From contig NZ_AP027055.1 of NCBI RefSeq assembly GCF_027924905.1, positions 2,108,001 to 2,172,000 of the forward strand: a stretch of 64,000 bases of DNA, in the 5' to 3' direction. The notes below the pieces were generated by a model, which was not told the DNA's origin, searched no databases, and saw nothing but the letters and a program-made list of their open reading frames with translations. The position numbers and the translations under genes were made by a program. Of the stretch, positions 57,226-64,000 are shown in pieces (position 1 is the stretch's first letter; each line of letters begins with the position of its first letter). The DNA is from Limnohabitans sp. INBF002. GTDB lineage: Bacteria > Pseudomonadota > Gammaproteobacteria > Burkholderiales > Burkholderiaceae_C.

Positions 57226-58908
57226 ATGCACTCTGCAAAGCACTGGTTCCCGTTTCTCAGCTGGCCCAAGCCAACCCCTCAACTGCTCAAGAGCGAGGCC
57301 TTCGCGGGCCTGAGCGTGGGCCTGATGGTTATTCCGCAGGGCGTGGCGTATGCGGCGTTGGCGGGCATGCCACTCATCACCGGCATTTACGCGTCGTTGT
57401 TGCCTGCACTGGTGGCTGTGCTATTCAGTGCGTCGCCGCGTTTGTCGGTGGGGCCCACGGCGCTCACCTCCATCTTGATTGCGGCCTCACTCAGCGGCAT
57501 GGCGGCGCCTGGTAGTGCCGAATGGATCAACCTCACGGTGTGGCTGTCGCTCATGACGGGCTTGCTGCAGGTGGTGCTGGGCTTTGCGCGCTTTGGCTGG
57601 TTGCTGAATTTGGTCAGCTCGCCGGTGTTGATGGCGTTCACGCAAGGCGCGGGCGTGCTCATCATTTCGTCGCAACTGCCTGCGTTGCTGGGTTTTCAAC
57701 ATGGCTGGTCCACCCTGCTGACAGGCACTGGCATGGACTGGGCCAGCTTGGCATTTGGCTTGGTCACTTTGGTGCTGCTGGTGGTCGCACGCCGTTGGCG
57801 GCCCACATTTCCTACCGTGTTGGTGGTGGTGCTGGGCGCGGCGGGCCTGAGCTGGGCGCTGGGGCTGGAGGCCTCGGGCACAGCCGTGGTGGGCGCGTTG
57901 CCACAAGGCTTGCCTGCGTTGTTTGTGCCCAGCGTCATTGAATGGGACATCTTCAAGCAGTTGGTGTTGCCCACGTTGGTGATTACGCTGGTGAGCTTTT
58001 TAGAAACTGCCTCCAGCGCCAAAGTGGACAACGACCGCAGTGGCAAACGCTGGGACCAAGACCAAGACTTGATTGGCCAAGGCTTGGCCAAAGTGGCCTC
58101 GGGTTTGTGCGGCGCATTTCCCACCAGTTCGTCGTTCAGCCGCTCGGCGCTCAACCTCTATGCGGGCGCGCAGTCGGCATGGGCCACCATCTTTTCCGTG
58201 GCGGTGATTTTGGTCATCCTGTTGTTCTTCACCGCGGTGTTGCAGCCTGTGCCGCAATCGGTATTGGCAGCCATCGTGGTGGCCGCGGTGTTGGGCCTCA
58301 TCAAGCCACGCGCGTTTGCGCAGCTTTACAAAATCGACCGCGTTGAGGCGGCCACGGCGGTGGTGACCTTTGTCATCACGCTGCTCTCGGCCCCGCGCTT
58401 GTATTGGGGCGTGCTGGCCGGTGTGGTGATGGGCCTGAGCCACTTTTTGCACACGCGCCTGCACCCGCGCATCATTGAAGTGGGCCTACACCCCGACGGC
58501 AGCCTGCGTGACCGACACCTGTGGAAACTGCCACCGTTAGCCGCCAACCTCTACGCCCTGCGCATGGACGCCGAGCTCGACTTTGCCGCCGCCAGCACCC
58601 TAGAGCGCGCTGTGATGGAACACCTCAGCCAGCACCCCAACGTGGCCCATGTGTGCCTGTTTGCGCTGCCCATCAACCGCATTGACGCCACGGGTGTAGA
58701 GAGCCTCGCCAAACTAGAAACCATGCTGCGCGAGCGCGGCATCAGCCTGCACATCAGCGGCATGAAGCTACCGGTAGAAACCGTGCTGCGCCGTGCAGGC
58801 TGCCTGCAAGCGCATGCAGGGCTGCACCTGTATCGCACAGATGCGGAGGCGATTCAGCAGCTGCGGCAACTGGAGGCGTTGCCTGCGGATATGGGGTGGT
58901 GTATTTAA
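57226..58908 (+). CDS. SulP/SLC26-family anion transporter with STAS domain (second copy)
   Basis: A 560-residue membrane transporter. SulP signatures are GLSVGLMVIPQGVAYAALAGMP (read in parts, about residues 28-49), TGIYASLLPALVAVLFSASP and the SVGPTALTS loop. The STAS domain follows (about 440-550, VAHVCLFALPINRIDATGVE). The classic sulfate-permease opening suggests sulfate or a related anion. Divergent from the thermonuclease gene. Confidence 0.93.
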   Translation: MHSAKHWFPFLSWPKPTPQLLKSEAFAGLSVGLMVIPQGVAYAALAGMPLITGIYASLLPALVAVLFSASPRLSVGPTALTSILIAASLSGMAAPGSAEWINLTVWLSLMTGLLQVVLGFARFGWLLNLVSSPVLMAFTQGAGVLIISSQLPALLGFQHGWSTLLTGTGMDWASLAFGLVTLVLLVVARRWRPTFPTVLVVVLGAAGLSWALGLEASGTAVVGALPQGLPALFVPSVIEWDIFKQLVLPTLVITLVSFLETASSAKVDNDRSGKRWDQDQDLIGQGLAKVASGLCGAFPTSSSFSRSALNLYAGAQSAWATIFSVAVILVILLFFTAVLQPVPQSVLAAIVVAAVLGLIKPRAFAQLYKIDRVEAATAVVTFVITLLSAPRLYWGVLAGVVMGLSHFLHTRLHPRIIEVGLHPDGSLRDRHLWKLPPLAANLYALRMDAELDFAAASTLERAVMEHLSQHPNVAHVCLFALPINRIDATGVESLAKLETMLRERGISLHISGMKLPVETVLRRAGCLQAHAGLHLYRTDAEAIQQLRQLEALPADMGWCI

Positions 58909-58911
58909 AGC

Positions 58912-58944
58912 TCGACCACTAGAATACTGTTTTTATAAACAGTA
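58912..58944 (+). promoter_or_regulatory. SOS (LexA) box overlapping the promoter of the Y-family polymerase
   Basis: TACTGT-TTTTATAA-ACAGTA at 58925-58944 matches the LexA consensus CTG-N10-CAG with near-perfect symmetry, extended to GAATACTG/CAGTATTC (58922-58947). A candidate -35 (TCGACC, 58912) and -10 (TATAAA, 58934) are 16 bp apart, so LexA would cover the -10. The start codon is at 58949, four bases after the box, so the message has almost no leader. Confidence 0.93.
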
Positions 58945-58948
58945 TTCA

Positions 58949-60289
58949 ATGACGCTCCGCTCTCTCTTCGTCGACTTCAACAGCTACTTCGCCTCGGTTG
59001 AACAACAGCTCAACCCCGCGCTGCGCGGGCGGCCTGTGGGCGTGGTGCCGGTGCTGGCCGAAACATCGTGCTGCATTGCCGCCAGTTACGAGGCCAAGGC
59101 GCTGGGCATTAGCACAGGCACAGGTGTGGCCGAAGCGCGGCGGCTGTGCCCCGACATTGCCATCGTGCTGGCCGACCACGCCAAATATGTAGAGATGCAC
59201 CACCGCGCGGTGGCGGTGGTCGACACGCTGGCGCCCGTGCGCCAAGTGCTCTCGATTGACGAGATGGAGTGCGAGCTGACCGGCCGCTGGCAAACACGCG
59301 ACCGTGCGGTGAGGCTGGCCGAACGCGTGAAGGCCGAGGTGGTGGCGCAGCTGGGTGAGTGCATGCGCACGTCGGTGGGCATTGCGCCCAACACGCTGCT
59401 GGCCAAGCTGGCGTCGAACATGCAAAAGCCAGACGGGCTGACGGTGATCGAAGCCCACGAGCTGCCGCAACGTTTGTATGGGCTCAAGCCCAAGGCGATC
59501 AACGGCATTGGCCCGCGCATGGTGCAGCGGCTAGAGCGCTGCGGCATTCACACGATGGAACAGCTGTATGCCGCGCCCCGCGAGCTGCTGCGCACCGCAT
59601 GGGGGGGCGTGGCGGGAGCCGAGATGTACGACAAGCTGCGCGGCCAGTGGTATGGCCCGCGCGAGACGGTGGCGAAGTCGCTGGGCCACTCGCACGTGCT
59701 GCCGCCCGACTTACGCAACCCCGAAGGTGCGTTTGCGGTGCTCAACCGTCTGACACAAAAAGCGGCCATGCGCCTGCGCAAACAAAACGTGTATGCCACC
59801 AGCATGAGCGTGCATGTGCGCTGCCGCCACGGGTACGGCGGCAACCGTGGGCAGCGCATGGGCGACGACCGCGCCGCGCAGGTGGGCGAAACCCAAGACA
59901 CTGCGTTTTTGCTGCACACGCTAGAGCAGCTGTGGCACAGCGGCTTGCACTTGTTGCCCCAACCCGTGACGGTCGGCGTGCAGCTGCATGGGCTGATTGA
60001 AGCGGGTCAACACACGGGCGATTTGTTTGGGTTTGATGAAGCGGCAGCCGATGCAAAAAGCACATCTGACGCAAATGAGAAACCCGAAGCGATGGGCTCT
60101 TTGTCCGCGCGCACCGCCCAAAAAATCAACCCTGTGCGCGACCGCCGCAAACTACTGGCCGCCATCGACACGCTCAACGGTAAGCATGGCAAAAACACGG
60201 TGTACTTTGCCAGCGCACAAGCGGGGCTAGACCACGCGCCGATGCGGATTGCGTTCAATCGAATTCCTGATTTGGAGTCGGAGCGCTAG
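58949..60289 (+). CDS. SOS-controlled Y-family translesion DNA polymerase
   Basis: A 446-residue error-prone polymerase. Catalytic D9 lies in LFVDFNSYFASVEQ with F14 as steric gate, and D104-E105 lie in LSIDEMECE. The thumb helix-hairpin-helix is INGIGPRMVQRL and the little finger is about residues 250-360. A C-terminal ~80-residue extension ends in APMRIAFNRIPD. It is closest to DinB/Pol IV but the extension and the FNS motif are not those of E. coli DinB. A LexA box sits directly at the start. No umuD or imuA is adjacent. Confidence 0.92.
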   Translation: MTLRSLFVDFNSYFASVEQQLNPALRGRPVGVVPVLAETSCCIAASYEAKALGISTGTGVAEARRLCPDIAIVLADHAKYVEMHHRAVAVVDTLAPVRQVLSIDEMECELTGRWQTRDRAVRLAERVKAEVVAQLGECMRTSVGIAPNTLLAKLASNMQKPDGLTVIEAHELPQRLYGLKPKAINGIGPRMVQRLERCGIHTMEQLYAAPRELLRTAWGGVAGAEMYDKLRGQWYGPRETVAKSLGHSHVLPPDLRNPEGAFAVLNRLTQKAAMRLRKQNVYATSMSVHVRCRHGYGGNRGQRMGDDRAAQVGETQDTAFLLHTLEQLWHSGLHLLPQPVTVGVQLHGLIEAGQHTGDLFGFDEAAADAKSTSDANEKPEAMGSLSARTAQKINPVRDRRKLLAAIDTLNGKHGKNTVYFASAQAGLDHAPMRIAFNRIPDLESER

Positions 60290-60294
60290 GCGTT

Positions 60295-61155
60295 TTAAGC
60301 CGTCACGATCCATCCTTCCAGCGGATCGCACTCGGGCAAGCCGTATTGCGCATGCCCCGCCTCATGCTGCGCTTGCGCCCACGCGGCTTGCACCATGCAC
60401 AGCGCGGCGTCGAGGCTATCGCCGCTGGCATCGTCCACCAAAGTGTCGTGTTGGGCATGGCTGAGTTTGAGACGCAGGCCCAAACGGGTTTGGCCAATCT
60501 CCAAGGCCTGCAGCAGCTGTTTGCGGGCAATCAAACGCTCGGGGGTTTGCTTGGCTTTGTCGTCGCTTTTGTAACTGGTGTTGCCAATCAGCTCACGCGC
60601 CAGCAAGCCGGGGTAGGCTTCCAACGCGATACGCAAGGGCAGAGGCGACTCGGCAACTGCGGGCACGGCGGCACCGTCACACACAGCAGGCGCATGCAAG
60701 CGCGGCAGCGTGACGCCCGCCTCAATCAGCAGCGGCACGCCCGCGTGCAACATGTAGGCGACCGGCGGGTTCACCCACTTCATGGACGGGCTAGAGCCTG
60801 CAGGCGTATCGGTGGCGCGGTGCGCAAATTTGCCGCCCACAGGACGCGCATCGCAAAAGGCTTTGAAGGTGTCGCGTATCTCGGCGCGGCTGAGTGCGGC
60901 GTAGTGCTGCATGCAGGGCAACCAGTCGCGGGGCCAGTTCAAAGTTTCGACCAACTCGCGCGGTAAGCCGAACGGCAAATCGAAACCACCCACCCACGTT
61001 TGGGGCTGTTTCAGCCAATCAGCAAAGGAAACAAGTGTGTCAAACTGCAGCAAGCTTTGCAGCTGCACGCGGCCCGCTTTGGCATGACCAACAGCGACGA
61101 CGACGGGTTTGCGTTTGGTGGGGCTGCTGCTGAAGTCGCAGCCAATGAGCGTCAT
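60295..61155 (-). CDS. DUF429 protein (RNase H-like fold, predicted nuclease)
   Basis: A 286-residue cytoplasmic protein. The opening TLIGCDFSSSPTKRKPVV and GGFDLPFGLPRELV fit the DUF429 family, in which an RNase H-like core with acidic residues is predicted. Further conserved parts: ALEAYPGLLARELIG and DASGDSLDAALC. The reaction is unknown. The start at 61155 avoids overlap with the BLUF gene region. It may be the third gene of a folE-BLUF-DUF429 unit (34 bp gap). Confidence 0.83.
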   Translation of the reverse strand: MTLIGCDFSSSPTKRKPVVVAVGHAKAGRVQLQSLLQFDTLVSFADWLKQPQTWVGGFDLPFGLPRELVETLNWPRDWLPCMQHYAALSRAEIRDTFKAFCDARPVGGKFAHRATDTPAGSSPSMKWVNPPVAYMLHAGVPLLIEAGVTLPRLHAPAVCDGAAVPAVAESPLPLRIALEAYPGLLARELIGNTSYKSDDKAKQTPERLIARKQLLQALEIGQTRLGLRLKLSHAQHDTLVDDASGDSLDAALCMVQAAWAQAQHEAGHAQYGLPECDPLEGWIVTA

Positions 61156-61189
61156 GTCGCGTGAATTGGGTTCTGACCCCAATGGGCTG

Positions 61190-61615
61190 TTAAGCGCGGC
61201 CGACGATGGACGCAGTGGCCATCAGTTCTTCCAACAGCGCGAATGACACGTTGCCTGACACACCGTAAGGGTCGAGCTCAGGGGTTTCGGAGTACTTCAA
61301 CACGATGGACGGGTTGAGTTTGTCCAAGCGGACGTGGCCCATGGTCCAGCCACCAAAGCGGCGCTCGGTGATTTCTTCATAAGCCAAGATCACCACGTCT
61401 TTGTGGCGCGGGTCTTTGACGATGTGGGTGTACAGCGCGTTGACTTGGTTGCGACCACCTTCGATGGCTTGCAAATAAATACCACCACCAAAACACAGCA
61501 CGCCAGTGATGCCGTTGCCAATGTTGTGCTCACGCGAGCTGTTCAGGATGGATTCGGTTTCTTCGGGCGTTTCGGGTTTGACGGAACGGCTCACATACAA
61601 CAGACGAACGAGCAT
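61190..61615 (-). CDS. BLUF-domain blue-light photoreceptor
   Basis: A 141-residue, single-domain FAD photosensor (PixD-like). The residues around the flavin line up with AppA at constant offset: Y7, N31, Q49 in GIYLQAIEG, W90 and M92 in GGWTMG. These form the Tyr-Gln switch that responds to blue light. No output domain is present, so it must act through a partner. It starts 4 bp after the folE stop and is therefore in one unit with GTP cyclohydrolase. Confidence 0.95.
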   Translation of the reverse strand: MLVRLLYVSRSVKPETPEETESILNSSREHNIGNGITGVLCFGGGIYLQAIEGGRNQVNALYTHIVKDPRHKDVVILAYEEITERRFGGWTMGHVRLDKLNPSIVLKYSETPELDPYGVSGNVSFALLEELMATASIVGRA

Positions 61616-61619
61616 GGCA

Positions 61620-62318
61620 TCAACCTTTAGGAATCAGAGACAAAAATTCACGGCGCAAGTTGGGGTCTTTCAAGAAAGCACCGCGCATGACCGAGTTGAT
61701 CATCTTGCTGTCCATGTCTTTCACACCGCGCCAAGACATGCAGAAATGGCTGGCTTCCATCACGATGGCCAAGCCATCGGGCTGTGTTTTTTCTTGGATC
61801 AAATCGGCCAGTTGCACCACGGCCTCTTCTTGAATTTGAGGGCGGCCCATGACCCATTCGGCCAAGCGGGCGTACTTGGACAAGCCAATCACGTTGGTGC
61901 GCTCGTTGGGCAACACGCCAATCCAGATCTTGCCAATGACGGGGCAAAAGTGGTGGCTGCACGCGCTGCGCACGGTGATGGGGCCGACGATCATCAGCTC
62001 GTTCAGGTGCTCAGCATTGGGGAATTCGGTGATGGCCGGTGCTTTGACGTAGCGGCCTTTGAAGACCTCTTGCAAGTACATCTTGGCCACGCGACGGGCG
62101 GTGTCGCCGGTGTTGTGGTCGTGCTCGGTGTCAATCACCATGCTGTCCAGCACGCCCTGCATTTTGATTTCGACTTCGTCAAGCAAAGCCTCTAACTCAC
62201 CAGGCTGGATGAAGTCAGCAATGTTGTCGTTGGAGTGGAATCGCTTGCGTGCGGCGGCAATGCGCTCGCGGATCTTGACAGAAACCGGCGTGCCTTCGAA
62301 GTTGTCTTTTGCAGTCAT
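61620..62318 (-). CDS. folE: GTP cyclohydrolase I
   Basis: A 232-residue enzyme that makes dihydroneopterin triphosphate from GTP for folate synthesis. The zinc site is in SACSHHFCP with a second cysteine in ASHFCMSWRGV, and the family segments GLSKYARLAEWVMGRPQIQE and MINSVMRGAFL are present. The N-terminus is about normal. The gene heads the folE-BLUF unit. Confidence 0.97.
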   Translation of the reverse strand: MTAKDNFEGTPVSVKIRERIAAARKRFHSNDNIADFIQPGELEALLDEVEIKMQGVLDSMVIDTEHDHNTGDTARRVAKMYLQEVFKGRYVKAPAITEFPNAEHLNELMIVGPITVRSACSHHFCPVIGKIWIGVLPNERTNVIGLSKYARLAEWVMGRPQIQEEAVVQLADLIQEKTQPDGLAIVMEASHFCMSWRGVKDMDSKMINSVMRGAFLKDPNLRREFLSLIPKG

Positions 62319-62364
62319 AGGGATAATGGTATCAGCGAAGCAAAAACCTTACGCCAAGCCCTGT

Positions 62365-63561
62365 TCAGTAGCGTTTACCCGTCAAAAATACACCAAAGCG
62401 CAACAAGGCTGAGGCCAATGCGTCGACTGCACGTTCGCGCCAGCCACGATTGAGGTAGGCATGCGGGTCTACGCGGACAGCGCCTTGCTCAATCGCCGAC
62501 ACCAAACTGGCCTGCAGGGCCTGGGCCATCTGGGCGTCGTGCGCCACCACATTGGCTTCACGCGCCAGCAACAAGCTGAAAGGATCAAGGTTGGACGAAC
62601 CTACGGTGAGCCACTTGCCATCGATCACGGCCACTTTGGCATGCAAATAGCTGGCGTGGTACTCGTAAATTTCTACGCCAGCGGCCATGAGTTGGCCATA
62701 CAACTGGCGTGCCGCGCGGTAAGGCACGTAGTATTCATACTGCCCCTGCAACAGCAAACGCACACGCACGCCGCGGCGTGCAGCCATGAGTAACGCACGA
62801 CGCAAACGCAAGCCTGGAAAGAAATAGGCACTGGCCACAATGATGTCCTGCCGCGCTGCACCAATGGCTTTGCGATAGGTGCGTTCAATGTGCGCGCGGT
62901 GGCGCACGTTGTCACGCAACACCAATTGGGTTTCGCCACGCGCGGGCAAATGCAAACGTTGCTTGGTCCTTCTAAGCGCATCCAAAGCGCTGCTTAAATC
63001 TTGGCTGCGTAACTCACGCACCGCTTCGATGCGCGACCACAACTGCGCCATGGTGGCACGTGCCGCAACCACCAATGGGCCGCGCACGCTGACGGCGTAG
63101 TCAAGCCGTGGGGCTGTCAACAAGCCTTGCACATGCGGGTCGAGGTAATCGTCCAAGATGTTGATGCCGCCACAAAATACCACCGTGGTGTCCACCACGC
63201 ACAGCTTGCGGTGCAAGCGCCGCCAGCGACTGGGCAGCCAAAAGCCAAGACCGACAGCCGGGGCATACACACGCACTTGTACGCCGGCCTGCGCAAACTG
63301 ATCGGCCCACACGGCAGGCAACTCGCCCGTGCCGACACCATCGACCACCACACGCACACGCACGCCACGTTGTGCTGCGCGCATAAGCGCATGCGCCACA
63401 TCGGCCCCAGCACCTGCAAAGGTAAAAATATAAGTTTCCAGCAGCACCTCGTGCTGCGCAGCATCCATGGCCACGACCATGGCCGCAAACAAATCCACAC
63501 CGCCTGTCAACAAGCGCATCTCGTGCGAATGTGCGCGTGCGTGGTTCACGGTGCATCCCAT
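62365..63561 (-). CDS. clsB: Cardiolipin synthase B-type phospholipase D family protein
   Basis: A 398-residue membrane-associated enzyme with two HKD active sites: HRKLCVVD (H117, K119, D124) and HAKVAVIDGKWLTVGSSNLDP (H307, K309, D314). Length and the absence of N-terminal transmembrane segments fit ClsB, which condenses lipids to cardiolipin. Its start overlaps the 3' end of the upstream EEP gene by 16 bp, the pair commonly seen with clsB (ybhP-clsB). Confidence 0.92.
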   Translation of the reverse strand: MGCTVNHARAHSHEMRLLTGGVDLFAAMVVAMDAAQHEVLLETYIFTFAGAGADVAHALMRAAQRGVRVRVVVDGVGTGELPAVWADQFAQAGVQVRVYAPAVGLGFWLPSRWRRLHRKLCVVDTTVVFCGGINILDDYLDPHVQGLLTAPRLDYAVSVRGPLVVAARATMAQLWSRIEAVRELRSQDLSSALDALRRTKQRLHLPARGETQLVLRDNVRHRAHIERTYRKAIGAARQDIIVASAYFFPGLRLRRALLMAARRGVRVRLLLQGQYEYYVPYRAARQLYGQLMAAGVEIYEYHASYLHAKVAVIDGKWLTVGSSNLDPFSLLLAREANVVAHDAQMAQALQASLVSAIEQGAVRVDPHAYLNRGWRERAVDALASALLRFGVFLTGKRY

Positions 63562-64000
63562 GCAAACTCCACCAGCAGCGGTGAGTGGTCAGACATACGG
63601 CCCCAAATCGGGCCACGCGGCACATGCGTGCTCACGCGATGCACGCCACGCGCATACACATGGTCAAGCTGCACCAAGGGCAAGCGCGAAGGGTACGTGG
63701 GGTACTGCTTACCTGCATTGGTGTGCAAGCCCACGGTGGCCATCATGCGCGACACAGCGCTGCCCCAATCGTTGAAATCGCCCGCCACCAACAAGGGCGC
63801 ATCAGCAGGAATTTCCCGCTCAATGAAATCATGCAGCTGCTGTGTTTGGCGCAAGCGGCTGCCAGGCAAAAGCCCAAGGTGAATCACGATGACGTGCACC
63901 TCACGCGCTTGCACCTGCAAGGTCACGTGTAGCAAGCCACGTTGCTCTAAGCGGTGGTCTGACATGTCTTCGTGGCGCTGCTCTAGCACGGGCCAACGAC
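63546..64000 (-). CDS. Endonuclease/exonuclease/phosphatase family protein, YbhP-like (5' part cut)
   Basis: The C-terminal ~150 residues of an EEP-superfamily metal-dependent phosphoesterase; the frame is still open at base 64000. Visible motifs: HLGLLPGSRLRQTQQLHDFI, the catalytic GDFNDWGSAVSR, LDHVYARG and the terminal SDHSPLLVEFAWD, all canonical for this fold. The gene is coupled to clsB. Substrate is unknown. Confidence 0.9.
   Translation of the reverse strand, partial: RWPVLEQRHEDMSDHRLEQRGLLHVTLQVQAREVHVIVIHLGLLPGSRLRQTQQLHDFIEREIPADAPLLVAGDFNDWGSAVSRMMATVGLHTNAGKQYPTYPSRLPLVQLDHVYARGVHRVSTHVPRGPIWGRMSDHSPLLVEFAWDAP

Overview
The window is 64 kb of ordinary, gene-dense chromosome from a betaproteobacterium. 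The best guess is Burkholderiales, family Comamonadaceae (Limnohabitans/Rhodoferax-like). This rests on betaproteobacterial marker families (DUF3460, DUF3305/DUF3306, the recJ-linked COG4255-type protein), the gene order rhodanese-grxC-secB-gpsA, a single LolC/E-type permease, and a moderately high GC content. I see no rRNA, phage, insertion sequence, integron or CRISPR array. Species-level placement is inference.

Layout. 1-2.8 kb: tctBA (tricarboxylate transporter membrane subunits, tctA cut by the window edge) and a spermidine-synthase-like protein. 2.8-5.6 kb: recJ and its conserved partner. 5.6-7.6 kb: lolC-lolD lipoprotein export. 7.6-9.2 kb: a divergent NhaR-type LysR regulator and an IscR-like Rrf2 regulator that has no cysteine. 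9.2-14.1 kb: tatD, rnm, yciO-like, an M50 protease, trpS (carrying a four-cysteine cluster signature) and an orphan LuxR response regulator. 14.2-22.1 kb (minus strand): a complete cytochrome c maturation operon ccmABCDEFGHI headed by a FemAB-like gene. 22.1-27.5 kb: small exported proteins, a CLC channel of the fluoride-exporter type, tRNA-Ser(CGA), a lipoprotein, serS, ispH and fkpB. 27.5-29.3 kb: radC, an Smr-domain gene and a truncated hemoglobin.

29.3-43.7 kb (minus strand) is a respiratory formate dehydrogenase region: apbC (Fe-S carrier), DUF3305, DUF3306, a 699-residue polyferredoxin, a TorD-like chaperone, a mini Tat-signal protein, fdhA (molybdenum/tungsten, cysteine type), fdhB, a small lipoprotein, fdhC (cytochrome b), a small exported protein, fdhD and a large FtsX-type permease. 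Together these assemble and insert a membrane-bound formate dehydrogenase that feeds electrons to quinone; the ccm operon is a plausible partner for downstream c-type cytochromes.

43.8-64 kb: a cupin, metG, a SulP transporter, DUF3460, scpA, panB-panC, gpsA-secB-grxC-rhodanese (minus), gpmA, ctpA, a MoeB/ThiF-like gene, a secreted thermonuclease, a second SulP transporter, a LexA-controlled Y-family DNA polymerase, DUF429, a BLUF photoreceptor directly behind folE, clsB and a partial endonuclease/exonuclease/phosphatase gene.

The most unusual non-coding signal is in the 320-bp gap between the convergent genes panC and gpsA (50856-51175). It holds two long hairpins with completely different 20-25 bp stems. 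Both stems enclose the same 28-nt loop (25 of 28 identical), and the two copies lie in opposite orientation, so that each convergent transcript carries the motif in the same sense. A constant loop on changing stems is the signature of a structured RNA, a protein-binding hairpin or a miniature mobile hairpin, and I do not recognise it.
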